A DNA stretch of 59,850 nt, from NCBI GenBank assembly GCA_015680685.1, contig MNCI01014752.1, positions 1,446 to 61,295 of the forward strand, given 5' to 3'. Every line of letters begins with the position of its first letter. Position 1 is the first letter of the stretch. Position numbers and translations under genes: made by a program. Of the stretch, positions 1 to 11,197 are shown piece after piece. The notes below the pieces were generated by a model. That model ran no database searches, had not been told where the DNA came from, and saw only the letters and a list, made by a program, of their open reading frames with translations. Source of the stretch: Gnetum montanum (lineage: Eukaryota > Streptophyta > Gnetopsida > Gnetales > Gnetaceae).

Positions 1-555
1 TTTGAACCTTGGAAGTTTGTACAATTCGTAGATATTGAATTTGGGATAGCTTTATTGCAAAGTGTTTACTCGTGTCATTTTACCTTGTTTAAATATTTGA
101 GGTCTACACAAATCTGCTTTCTTTTCTTTTCTGTTTATTTCCATCGAATCTTGCTCTATTTCTAGTTTTCTTGTGGAACTACCTCTTTCTCTGGGGAAAA
201 TTAGGAGTAGATTTGCGGAGTTGTGCTCAAATGTTTTTGCAAAATTTTACTTGTTACAAGAAGGTATTATAGGGACCACGTAGACTAGGTAGTTTGAACA
301 AAATAGGAAATTTTCAACAACTCACAGTACTTGGCAAAGTTGGCTAAATCTCTTTAAAGTAAGTCATTTGTAGTTCACACACAACGAAATTACACATTTC
401 TCACAACCGCACGCCACAACAGCACACACACATACTCACATTAACTACTGAGTTATTTAGAGGTATCTGGGCCTTGGTGTTGCCAGAGACCAGCAGGCAC
501 CTAAATCCTATTCGAGGACACTCATTGGCAGTCGCGTCCCAAACGGTCGCCAACA
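1..555 (-). mobile_element. Repeat element beginning TGTTGGC (copy 1, runs off the window edge)
   Basis: On the minus strand the element starts at 555 with TGTTGGCGACCGTTTGGGA. About 270 bases of it (roughly 280-555) match the opposite-strand copy at 38624-38900 and the copy at 55768-56093. The TG start and the 5-bp duplication around the 38624 copy suggest an LTR or a small LTR-type element. It cuts into the gag remnant of the Athila-like element on its right. Its other end lies outside the window, so its length and target duplication are unknown here. I see no coding sequence in it. Confidence 0.6.
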
Positions 556-1374
556 CCTTAACTCACCTTCCTCCTTAGCAACTTGCTCCAACAATCTTTG
601 TATTTGATCTCTTTTTCACTTACCATCATCCTCATGGTGTTTCACTTTGTGACTACGTTTAGATCCTGAAGGAGAGGGGGAAGAAGATGATGGAGGTGAA
701 GAGGAAGGAGGACTGGCATCATGATTGTGCCTATAACCTTCTCTTTGGTGGTCACGGCCTTGGTCATGGTTACGATCGAAATGCCCATCATTTTCATGCA
801 TTCGTGTTCCTTTTCCAGATCCTTTATGTCTGTTGGTACCAGAACCTAGGTTATGAATAGTTGAGTGAAGATTCTGATACACAACTCCTTGACCAAAGTC
901 AACAAGAGGAACATCATTTTGTGGAAAACCTCCCGAGATAGGTTCACCACCCCCATTTTCACTTAGGACATACTGGACATCCTGAGACCACTTCTCCTCC
1001 ACGGATTTGTAATGTATCTCCTATTGCAAATCCCTCTAGCATTGTGCCTCCATGGATCAATAATCTCTTGAATCTTGTTCATGCACAATGTATTCTAATT
1101 GTAAGTGTTGCATACCAATTTGTGTGAGAGCATGAAGAAACATGCTTGGGATTCAGCAATCGAGAGGTAACACTATGTTACCTTCTAAATCATGCCATCA
1201 TAGTTGTTCATCCTGGTGGAGGATAAAGGTAAAGTCTAGTGTATACTCATCAGGATGAGCGTATACCAAGCGAAATTGTTGGGGCACTGGCGGATCATTA
1301 TGTGTACCCCGCCTCTAATTATTCATGGTGTCGGACCTAGTCAGTGAAGCACTCTCGTAAGAAGAAGGAGACAT
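556..1374 (-). pseudogene. Gag remnant of Athila-like element 1
   Basis: The minus-strand reading begins with an ATG at 1374, 117 bases inside the primer-binding site, and continues with several stops to the break at 555. The longest open piece (616-1002) is Gly/His/Ser/Pro-rich and basic, like the spacer region of a Gag. The N-terminal part resembles the Gag starts of the copies at 43493 and 54773; for example the motif VYAHPDEY is shared with element 2 as VYAHPNEY. It is truncated by the TGTTGGC element, so no protease or polymerase follows. It is not a host gene: position after LTR and PBS, and repetition elsewhere in the window, identify it. Confidence 0.7.
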
Positions 1375-1491
1375 GATTGATTATTCAATGTGCAATACCC
1401 TTTCTAGTGATTGTAGGATAGTTAACTCTAAGGGTTCATTCCAACGATGGAAAGGATTTCCTAAGTTCTAATTAGTGCACAAACAACAAAA

Positions 1492-1510
1492 TCCCCAACA
1501 ACGGTGCCAA
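1492..1510 (-). other. Primer-binding site, tRNA-Asp type
   Basis: Directly after the LTR end the minus strand reads TTGGCACCGTTGTTGGGGA. This is close to the complement of the 3' end of plant tRNA-Asp, the usual primer of Athila and related Gypsy elements. It fixes the orientation of element 1 as minus. Confidence 0.8.
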
Positions 1511-2438
1511 TGATGAGTGGTGAGGTACCCCTACGCCCAACCATACGAATACGAGTGTTCACATGCGATTCGGTCAAACTCCAAGGATTAAGTGCTTATG
1601 CGCCTACACAGAACAAGGATGAGTTATGCAATCATTGTCTTCCCAAGCTTACTTGTAAGGCACAATTGTATGGTTAAGTAAACTTGAGGTATGTGATTTT
1701 TATTATTTTATGTTTTATGTTCTTGGTGCTTAAAATAGATAAATGAAATAATTTAATAACTAACTAATTTGATTTAACTAATTAACTGTTCTCTAATTAG
1801 TCCTAACACCAGCATCTGTTCCCACTCTTTGGACACATCTTGAACTGGTGTAACACTACTGGGATTACCAAACGCTAGTCGTTACTAGGTTACCAAGTGT
1901 TCCACGTATGCTCAAAGTGGTCGTACTGAGTGTGCTAATTCGTTGAGAAATAATAATTCTACAAAAAAAACACTGATTAACTAATAAAAGCATCAAATAG
2001 TTGTAAATAACATTAAACGTAATAAGTAAGCTATTCTGAATGTTGCAAGGTTTATCACAAATTTCATCTTTATTTCTAGAGACAAGGTGTGCTTNCAATA
2101 AGTAAGCTATTCTGAATGTTGCAAGGTTTATCACAAATTTCATCTTTATTTCTAGAGACAAGGTGTGCTTAGGTACACAATGCTCGAATAAAGATCCATT
2201 CACTTTATGACTCCTACTGTGAGCACTTAGAAATAATTCTAATTCAGAAAGGAAAAACTGTAAGAGTTTGGCTAAGGGAAAAAACTAAAAACTACCTAAG
2301 ACCAAGCGTGCCCACCTCTTATTTATAGCCAACGAGACAGGTTCTGACATCATGTATCCGATGTTGCTTGGCCAACCCTAATATCACGTATCCGATATCA
2401 GGGATCCAATATCGGGGGTCTGATATTGGGACCCATCA
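1511..2438 (-). mobile_element. 5' LTR of Athila-like element 1
   Basis: On the minus strand it starts TGATGGG and ends ACTCATCA, next to a tRNA-Asp primer site. Its plus-strand left edge (TGATGAGTGGTGAGGTACCC) matches the edges of six other LTRs in the window. It holds a TATA-like TATAAATA (rc near 2320), an AATAAA in the transcript sense near 2190, and palindromic GATATC-type repeats upstream of the TATA. The right edge is placed at 2438 because sequence from 2439 on matches the Copia LTR at about 6370. A single N at 2095 with a flanking 74-base duplication inflates its length. Confidence 0.75.
2021..2170. repeat. 74-base direct duplication around a single N
   Basis: Bases 2021-2094 and 2097-2170 look identical and are separated only by N and one base. 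This is what two contig ends give when an overlap is not merged. It is more likely an assembly artefact than a biological repeat. Confidence 0.8.
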
Positions 2439-2996
2439 ATCTCTCATGTGGCTTTGATTTTCATCACTCAAAATATTCATGGATTATGTTTCCAATTCCT
2501 CAATTGGTTATTATGGTTGCTAAATGAATTTAATTCACACTATTTTTTCTTATGAGTATTATACCTACTACTAGACTTCATTCATGTCTTAGGTTACTAC
2601 TCTTTCATGTGCACAATTTTATGTATTTCTTAAGTGATACACTTCTTCGTCTTCACCATTGACCTGAAAGTGTTATGCTTTCTATAGATCTTGTTATTTA
2701 TTCATGTGTGTTTTTAGGTTTCATCTTCCATTTTTGGTTTATGGACCTTATCCTTTACCTCTGTCCTTCGAACTTCATCTTTCTTTCTTTTTGTTTTTTT
2801 TTTTTTTTGGCACTTTCCAAATAGGTATTTTCTTCCTATAGATAAATATGTTCTCTTCTATTACTATACAAATTAACTTCTTTCTTCACAAATGAATCTT
2901 CTTCTTCATGGATAAGTCATATTTCAAAAAAAATTCTCTCCATTATAAAAATACGTTATTTTTTTTCTAGAATATTCTATTACAAAAATGAGGCAT

Positions 2997-4551
2997 TGTG
3001 CAAATCATTATTCACAAATATTACTAACATAAAAAATAACATAAAAATAAGGAAATAAACCTTGCAAAATAGAGTGAAAGAGAAACAAGGGAGAAAAATA
3101 AGAAAGAAACTTAACAACTTTTACAACATCTTCAAACTACAAAGATACAAAGATGTTTGCAAAGATTACAAGTTAGTTGCTTCCATCATAGCAACCCTTA
3201 CACAAGAAACCACACACTTTCAACTCACTACCCATAACCAATCGAAAATGGAATTAAATGGTGAGATCCAAGCTTGTAATAATGGAATCAACCAATAATT
3301 AACTCAGACATGTCTTCACTTTTTTTATATAATAAGTTTTAGATATCTTAACTCTTCTTTTTATATTTTTTAGAAAATTTTAAAACTAAACAAACAATAG
3401 AAGAGAAAAGTGAAGTTCAATATAAGTTAATTACAAATTTTGTCTTCACATCTCTAACAATATCCCACTTGAAGACAAATCACTCAAATTGATAAAAAAA
3501 AATTGGAACAACTTCATTAATCAATATTCCATGCCTTCCACAACATGCAGAAAAATCACAAGTGTGCACACAACCATTCAAGGAGCATCTCTGTATGGAA
3601 CATCCTAATGTACCAGGCCTCCTCAAGCCAAAATAACATGAGATAACATTACACTAGCACTATCAAATACTATTCCAAAAAACCATATTACATGTTAACA
3701 CAATACTTGAATAAAACAAAAGAGATGTGCAGCTCATACTTTGACATAATAAGATCTGTCTATTCCATAACAATAACTCAGAGGTTACAACATTAACAGA
3801 GACAACGTCATCATATCCCAAAATAGAGTAATCCCTTTTCACATGTCCAATATCACCACAGTGTTAGCATCTTGGTATCTTTTCTTTTTTCATCTATTTC
3901 ATTCATCACCGAGAAGAAAAACAAGACATCTTCACTATCTTGTACACATAGCTCCTACTCAAACAAAAAATAATCTGCAAATTCAAAGCACCCTATAATA
4001 TTGTTTATGCTCAACCAATAACCAACATTACACAACTTTAACCTTGCTGAATCTTTCTCTAATACCACTTATTATAGAAATTACAAGTTGTGCAAAATCA
4101 TAATTCGCAAATATTACCGACACAAAAATAACATAATTATAGGGAGATAAACCTTATAGAATGGAGTGAGAGAGAAACAAGGGAGATAAATAGGAAAACA
4201 ACTTAACAACTTTCACAACATCTTTAAGATACAAAGATATAGAGATGTTTACAAAAATCACAAGTTAGTTACTTCCATCATAGCAACTCTTACGCAAGAG
4301 ACCACATACTCTCAACTCACTACCCATATCCAACCTAAGACAAATTTAAACAGCTAGATCCAGGCTTACGATAAAGGAATCAACTAATGATTTACTCAAA
4401 CATGTCTTCACTTTTTCTTTTATAACAAGTTTTAAATATCTTAAGTTTTCTTTTTATATTTTTAGAAAATTCTAAAACTAAATAAATAGTAGAAGAGAAA
4501 AGTAAAGTTCAACCTAAGTTAACTATAAATTTTTTCTTCACACCTCTAACA
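2997..4551 (-). mobile_element. Copia-derived non-autonomous element A (LTRs 2997-3459 and 4089-4551)
   Basis: Two direct repeats of 463 bases each flank about 630 bases. On the minus strand the LTR reads TGTTAGAG...TTTGCACA. After the 5' LTR (4551-4089) and a 21-base spacer comes TGGTATTAGAGA (4067-4056), a one- to two-base variant of the initiator-Met primer site of Copia elements. Before the 3' LTR the minus strand has CAAGTGGGATAT, a Copia-like purine tract. The interior keeps a broken Gag zinc knuckle and no polymerase. I could not find a matching 5-bp target duplication (flanks ggcat and tattc). It sits inside the 3' LTR of element B. Confidence 0.75.
3826..3883 (-). pseudogene. Decayed Copia Gag zinc knuckle
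   Basis: The minus strand encodes a CX2CX4HX4C-like pattern: a Cys, a stop codon, HCGDIGHVKRD and then Tyr where the last Cys belongs. This is the nucleic-acid-binding knuckle of Ty1/Copia Gag. One stop and the Cys-to-Tyr change show it is not functional. It identifies the parent of element A as an autonomous Copia element. Confidence 0.65.
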
Positions 4552-4943
4552 TATTCTTCTTTCTATTTATGGAAATATATTCTTTTTGTTTCAAAAAGAT
4601 CTACTTTCCATCTAGAAAGATGTCTTTTTCCATATGGAAGAATCCTATTACAAAACGATCTTCCATCCATTACAGATGGCACATATATGCATAATACTTT
4701 AGGTTGTCTTCTTCTTTGAGCTTCATTGTGTGTTGTTCTTCACTATATGTTCTATTCTTCCCTATGGATCAAAATGTCTCCTTCTTTTATATTTGCATAA
4801 ATGTGGGACATAACTCTCATGAATAGCTGCATCTTTTTGTAACTAGTTTATTGATAAATTATCAGCTCATTTTTCATTCTATTCTATACATGAACAAGAA
4901 TATTTTATGAGTGGATTTTTTTTATAACTTTAAAACTCTAACA

Positions 4944-5916
4944 CTCCTCTCACTTGGAAAATATTCTAATAAGAGTATAGTTTCTTCTTTTTCTCCTTAC
5001 TCTTTGAATGAATACTTTCTAAGTGATATTCCTTTCTTATTTCTATAAATTTTTTGCTTGAATTCATGTAATTCATCTTAGGAAAATTTTCTTTCTGTCC
5101 AACCTTTATGTTCACTTTCATTCAAAGTCTCCTTATATCTTAATCATTTTTCCTACAAGTTTCAACTGAATAAACTCTTGAAGTAATTGTAGTGTAATTT
5201 TGATGGTTCCAACCCCTTGCTTGGTGGTTCCTTCCAAGTAGAAAATTAATGCAAATATCACAATACTTTACTTCAAAGTTTTTTGATAACTTTTCTCTTA
5301 TTGATAGCAAGAATTCTTCATACATCAATTTAAGACAGCCACAATAAGTTTCATGATCTTGTCTTTTCACTCCAAGATTTTAATTCTTCATTAACTAGTT
5401 ATTCCTCTAAAAATTTTTAGATCTTCTATCTAATTTTCATTATTTTTTCCTATAACTTTAATTTATGCAACCTTGATTCAGCCTTCGATTCTAATTTTTC
5501 TTCTACTTCAACTGTAGCTTTTCAACTGCTCTAACTTTGTCTTTACTCTTAATTCTTGGAACCTCATTTTAAATAGTTTGATTAAGGGTTTGATTTATAT
5601 TTCCTCTTGAGTTATTGTGTCTTTTTTCTTAACCAATGAAGGTCTTTTCCTTTTTTAACTTTCATTGTTGTACTTTCTCTATGTGTACACTTCCTATTCA
5701 TTGTTGTCATGAACCTACTTGTGAACCTTCTTCTATATCATGTAGAATGGTATTCCCTTATGCATTCCATCAAGCTCCAAGTCTGCTTCTATGATCTTAT
5801 TTCTAAAATCTCATTCTTGGAAATTTGACATTCAAGAATTTGATGTCTTCATAAGCATGGCTTCAATATCATGTTGAATGTTATCATCAGATGTATTTCC
5901 CGAAGCTCTAATACCA
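4944..5916 (-). mobile_element. Interior of Copia-type element B, non-coding
   Basis: This stretch lies between the 3' LTR start at 4943 and the primer-binding site at 5905-5916. It is only about 970 bases long and AT-rich. It has no recognisable gag, integrase or reverse transcriptase; the one 76-codon frame at 5140-5370 matches nothing I know. Element B was therefore a non-autonomous, large-LTR derivative. Confidence 0.6.
5905..5916 (-). other. Primer-binding site, initiator-Met type
   Basis: The minus strand reads TGGTATTAGAGC immediately after the LTR end (...TTTTGACA). It differs by one base from TGGTATCAGAGC, the complement of the 3' end of initiator tRNA-Met used by Copia elements. 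Confidence 0.8.
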
Positions 5917-7289
5917 TGTCAAAATGTTTAATTATAAGGATAAGAAATGTTTCCCTCCATGATCATTGTCAAACTACAATAATAATTTCTATAGGTTCAC
6001 ATAATGATTTCATTCATTATATGCACGAATGAATCAATGTTGTTCCTTTTCTTTGGAACTTATGATTTCCATTTTTCTAACAGATTCTTCAGTTTCCTAT
6101 GGGCTTTATTCACCACTATAGTCTCTAATGAAATCTAATATGATTTTTTATTGCAATATTTAGTTTTGGTTCTCCTTTGGAGAACTTTTCATTTTAACTT
6201 TATTGTTTCTTCAACATTCCTCCTCCACAAGAATCTCTTTTGCTTCCTAAAATCTTCCAATTTGAAGTATAGGTAATTATATGATCTCCCATATGTTGTC
6301 CTACATAGCATGGTTTTCATCTTTATTATAGGTTTCACCTTCATTCTTCATACAAACAAATCTCACCTTTACCATCTTACTTGTGGCTTTGGATTCCAAC
6401 ACTCAAACTCTTCATGGTTGATGTTTCTATCTCATTGATAATTTATTATGGTTGTTGAATGAATTTGATTCACACTCTTTCTCCTTGTGAATGTTACTCC
6501 TAATACCAAAGTTTCATAGCTTAGGTTACCACTCTCTTGTGTGCACATGTCTTATTCTATGTGCCTTCTCACATGACATACTTCTTTGTCTTCATAATCA
6601 ACCTTAGAGCATCATGCTTCCTACAATTTTTGTCATTATTCCATATATGTTTCCATGTTTCATCTTCCATATTTGGTTTATGGACTTTATCCTTCATCTC
6701 TATCCTTCAGATTTCATCCTCCTTTTTTGTTTCTATCTTCAAAACAATTATTTCCTTCTTACAGATAAATATGTCTTCTTCCATCATTGTACAAATCAAC
6801 ATCTTTCTTCATAAATGGATCTTCTTCTTCACAAATTGACCCAATTCTAAAAAGTTCTTTCCATTTGAAATATTCTTCTTTCTATTTATAGAAAGATCTT
6901 CTTTTCGTTCAAAAAAGACCTACTTTCTATATGGGAAAATCTTCTTTTCATCTAGAATATTATTCCTTCTCTTTACAGAAGGATCTTCTTTCTATCTAGA
7001 AGGATGCATTTTTCAGTATTGAAGGATTTTCCATCCATTATAGATGACACATATATGCCTTGTACTTTGTGTTGTCCCCTTTGGCTTCCTTGTATGTTGT
7101 ATTCTTCTCTATGGATCATGATGTCTCCTCTTTTTCTATCATGTAAAGGTGGACATAACTCTCTTAAATGGTTTCTTTTCTTTGTACTTAGTTTGTTAAT
7201 AAATTATCATCTTATTTGTCATTCTATTTTGCACATGAACAAGAATATTTTATGAGTGGATTTTTGTAATAACAGCACAATTCTCAACA
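5917..7289 (-). mobile_element. 5' LTR of Copia-type element B
   Basis: The 1,373-base LTR reads TGTTGAGAATTG...TTTTGACA on the minus strand and abuts a Copia-type primer site. Its right part is repeated in the broken 3' LTR (for example the stretch around 6640-6960 against 2710-2900 and 7200-7260 against 4860-4920). The plus strand is full of TTCTTC-type pyrimidine runs. Frames at 6537-6839 and 7004-7255 are by-products of this composition. Confidence 0.7.
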
Positions 7290-9599
7290 CTACAGAAAAA
7301 ATCACACATCTCGTTGGCCTACCTCTTAATGGGGAACCTTTGCTTCAAAGAGTTCCTACTGGCTTTAATGTATCCAATTCTTTTTCCAATGAAAGCCCTA
7401 AACTGAAGATATAGAAGGGAAGAATTAAAATTTCAAACCTTTTCAAGCTAGGGTACTTTTCCACCTGTGTAGTTTGCAAATTCATGTTTTAATAGTCGTT
7501 TGACTAGCTAATTGATAGAAACTTACAAATGTTATAAAGTCTCAAGTGTGGCCTCCTTTGAAATATGCTTTTCTTTTTGGGCAAATGTTCTCAATTGATT
7601 CATCAAGTGCACATGTGTAGACAATCTCTTTATCTTCAAGCATAAAAGACTTTCGGAAGCTCTTTCAAGGGTGCAAGGGGTTTCAAAGATTAACAATAAT
7701 CACATCCTTACTCAAATACATCGACCACATCCCACAAGCTTTTGACACATCCAAACTCAATAAAAAATGTCACTAGCCATTGACATAAGATGATACTTTA
7801 GAAATCTCAACAAGAAAGTGCTCCACTCATCTAGTCACTTCGCTACGTATTGATCCTACCTTTGGTATTAGCTTGAACCTCACCCCACCTACCTTCCTTT
7901 AAACCTTGTCCATCCAACCACCATCCCATCCCTTCACTACTTCCATTCACTCCTTACAGTTATCAAGACAGCCACCAACCCCCTACAAGACAATTCCCCA
8001 TCCAAACACTCCCATTCTCCTAACTCCTTAATTACTTATAATATTGTATTCACATCCTCTATGCACATCTCCTCTAGGTGTCATCCCTCGACACAAAGTA
8101 CTTCTATTTATACAAAAAACATGAATCCCACTCTCCCATTGAAATTGCCAATGACATTGAACCATCCTTACCCTTGCTCTTCCCATCCACAAACTTCTCT
8201 CCTACACAACCCCCTACAACCACTATCCTACCCCCCAAGCCTCAATTAGGACCTTTTTGATTATCCATTCAATTTCTTGTGTAACCCACCATACTCTGAT
8301 TTTTCTTTCCTTTTTTTCCTTTTTTTGATTTATGGGCCCTACCCACTTGTTCTGCTAAGTTGTCACAAACCATTTTTATAGCTTTCTATTTTGTTTAATA
8401 CATAATTTTGAGTTTCTCTCAAAAATATCATATGTCAAGACCTTAATTTCTTGAAGGAAAAGAATATAGAGATAAATGCCAATTTGAAATATGGCAATCT
8501 TTGCCAAGGACCTATTAGAAAGGTCCCAATTAAGGCTCGGGAGCTAGAATGATGGTTGTGGAATTAGAAGATAGGTCATATAAGTTTTCAATTAGGTGCT
8601 AGAGGCCTTCTTGAAATGTTGTAAGGTGGGCATAGAGGGGTTTTTTTATGGTAGATGTTCATTGATTTATGTTATGCAAGGACAGGTGCGAAAACACTAG
8701 CATAGCATCCCAACACTAATTTCACACCTCAAGGGCAAAGTCATGTTCTTTCTATTTCAAATTACTAAGGATTGGGATAAGATTTCTGGTATTAAGGCTT
8801 ACCATTTAAGGTATCTAGTAATGTAAATCAAGGCACAATGATTACATTGGAATTAAAAAATAAGACCAAAAAGATTTATATAAGTAGGGGTGTAAAGACA
8901 ACAAAAATAATATTAATAATGAGAAAAAAATAACTCAATAAAAAATTCAACTAAGTAGAATACACAAAAAAAATATTGAAAGGAAAAATTTTATAATTTC
9001 AAGGATGTCTACAAGGATATAAAAAGTTGTATACAAGTATTGACTAGCTCTGGTTTTCATTTTTTATGGCCAAACATTTTAGAAGTCCTTCATGGGGCAA
9101 AGGATGTCTACTTAGATATAATAAGTTGTAGACAAGTAGGATCGGAGTTTCAACTCTCTTGGACAATACTATACTATAAGTATTAGAAGTACGGTGATAC
9201 GTCTTTATACTATATGCCGTTAGAAATATTTTTTCTAATGAACTACAACATAGATTTTGAAACTAACGAATTTGTATTATAATAACCACTAACTTCATTA
9301 GTGTTGTCAAACTTAGATTGACATAAAATCCTTTTTCCATTTGTCAAACATGAACTCAAAGAGTGTTCTACACATAGAGGATAAGACAAAAACAAGGACC
9401 TACTGGAATTTAATATTGGGACACAAAGCTATTCTTTAAGACATGATCAACATGAAGGAGATTCAGGGGATGTCTAATATGCAACATATGCTACTCAAGG
9501 AATTGAAAGAGCATCACTTCAAGACACCTAGGATTAAGCATTTAATAAAGACCTAGGTTAGTTACAAGTAAAGTGAAAATTGGTCTTTTAATTTTATCC
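7290..9599. other. AT-rich stretch with no supported feature
   Basis: I find no gene, clear LTR edge or RNA gene in these 2.3 kb. Two overlapping 60-codon frames at 8061-8260 are Pro/Ser/Leu-rich by composition and match no family. The stretch at 8990-9150 contains a short near-repeat (ggatgtctac...aagttgta, at about 9003 and 9106). Confidence 0.5.
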
Positions 9600-10495
9600 A
9601 AAATTGATGAGACCTGAATTGCTCATAGTGCTGGCGGCCGCGTTAAGGCACCCACGATAAGGCACCCACGTTAAGGCACCCACGTTGTATCATGGGTCGC
9701 GATGTATCATGGGCCGCGATATCACGTATGCGATATCGCAGTCAGCCGCAATTTCTATAAATAAGAGGCGGCTCTCCCTCATTTCCATCCCAGTTTTAGT
9801 GTAGCGAAGCTCTGGCAGTTTGATCCCTCCAGAGTTAGAATTTTTCCCGTGTCTGCCCGCAGTGTGGTGAATGTGATTGTACGGTGTCTTTATTCGAGTG
9901 TGTCGTACTTGGACACGCACATGACCAGCAATAAAGATCGAGATTACTTCATCATTGCAGCATTCACTTAGTTTATTTTATTGTTATTTAATTCATGTTA
10001 TTTATTGCTTTCATAGCGCGGTGTGAGTACGACTTAGCTACGAGCATCTACGGGTGTGTACGGCTAGTTAAGGAATCAGTTACTCATTGCGATTAGTCTC
10101 TCAACCCTTAAACTCCTAGAAGCGGAACGAGTACGACTTGATTACGAGCATTTAAGTGTGACTGCTTGGTAGCCCAGTGGTGTAGCTAGGGGGATCTACG
10201 CTTGGTAACCCAGTGGCGTATTTGGGGTCTATGCTTGGTAATCCNGAATTAGTTAAATATTATTTTCCACTGCCATCAGGAGTAGCATTAGATTAGAACA
10301 CATCATACACCTCATCTAGACTAAACCATACGTGACATATGCAAAACTAGTCTAAATGAGAAGACAGCAAACTGCGACCTAAGGCTAACTATCTAGGTGC
10401 CACAACTAGTCCATCTGCGGAGTTCGACCGGATCGTGCGTGCGACGCTCGTTTCGTATGGTTGAGTGTAGGGGTACCTCGCCACTCATCAAAAAT
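9600..10495 (+). mobile_element. Solo LTR of the Athila-like family with AAAAT target duplication
   Basis: The LTR spans 9605-10490, starts TGATGAGACC and ends CCACTCATCA. Both sides carry AAAAT (9600-9604 and 10491-10495), a perfect 5-bp target duplication. No primer site or purine tract is attached, so it is a solo LTR left by LTR-LTR recombination. In order it shows three TAAGGCACCCACG repeats, two GTATCATGGG repeats and GATATC palindromes, then TATAAATA at 9756-9763, AATAAA at 9930-9935 and three copies of CTTGGTANCCCAGTGG-like units near 10170-10245. A single N at 10245 marks an assembly join in the last unit. Confidence 0.88.
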
Positions 10496-11189
10496 CATAT
10501 GTCTAAGATGACCAACTATTGTTAGTGACTATGATTTTTGTAAGAGAGAGAACCTCAAGACCAAGAGCATAGCCCTAAGCCATGTAGTAGGGCACATGTA
10601 ACCCACTATAAGAGTGTCCCACCACACCACTATGATATTAACTTTATATAGATTGTGGTATCATTTACTGAGATCATGTTTTTATATGTTAGTTTTGTAA
10701 TGGAGTGATTTTTGATTCAACATTGCACAATCGCATCCCTAATACTAGTCAAGTTTTCTACTTTTCTCTTAGAAGCATTTATCTTTAAAGAAAACCCAAT
10801 GACATCTATGTAAAGAAAATTTGATATACCTTCACAACTACTATTAAGCACCCATTGTAGAGGTGTGCATAGGTACATTTCTACCGAGGCTTTAAATTCC
10901 ATGATGCAAAGCCACCAAAGGCATTTTGTTTGTTAGGAATTGTTTACTTGATTAGAGTATATGGTTTGTGATGTACAAGTCACTAGTTTACTCCATATCC
11001 ATATACCCCTAAGTTCACCATCATGGGTTCTCATGGTGTACAATCAAATGGAATTCTATTCATATAAGTATTAATGCTAGTATAACTCTTAATGCTACGT
11101 AGAGTCTTTCATCATTATAGATCATAAACTTCGCAAAAATCCTAATCAATATCCTACAATTAAGACAAATACAATGAAGATTTTATTTA

Positions 11190-11197
11190 GGGGGGGG
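11190..11197 (+). other. Possible polypurine tract beside an LTR start
   Basis: A run of eight Gs is followed by TGTCGGACCCC. This looks like a purine tract joined to a 3' LTR on the plus strand. I could not find the matching second LTR, so this is only a candidate boundary. Confidence 0.35.

Larger units (their letters stand above)
2439..4943 (-). mobile_element. 3' LTR of Copia-type element B, split by element A
   Basis: On the minus strand it starts at 4943 with TGTTAGAG, right after a purine tract (CCAAGTGAGAGGAG) typical of Copia polypurine tracts. Segments 4552-4943 and 2439-2996 match successive parts of the 5' LTR at 5917-7289. The 1,555 bases between them are the inserted element A. 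About 950 of some 1,373 LTR bases remain. The rest was displaced when Athila-like element 1 inserted at 2438/2439. Confidence 0.7.

Noticed and set aside
616-1002. A host Gly/His-rich protein
   Set aside because: It lies just inside an LTR and tRNA-Asp primer site and recurs in the Gag of element 2.
2439-2466. Placing the right edge of the Athila LTR at 2466 (GATTTTCATCA)
   Set aside because: Sequence from 2439 on aligns with the Copia LTR near 6370, so the edge at 2438 (ACCCATCA) fits better.
8061-8260. Pro/Ser/Leu-rich frames in two phases
   Set aside because: Overlapping frames of biased composition in AT-rich intergenic DNA with no supporting signal.
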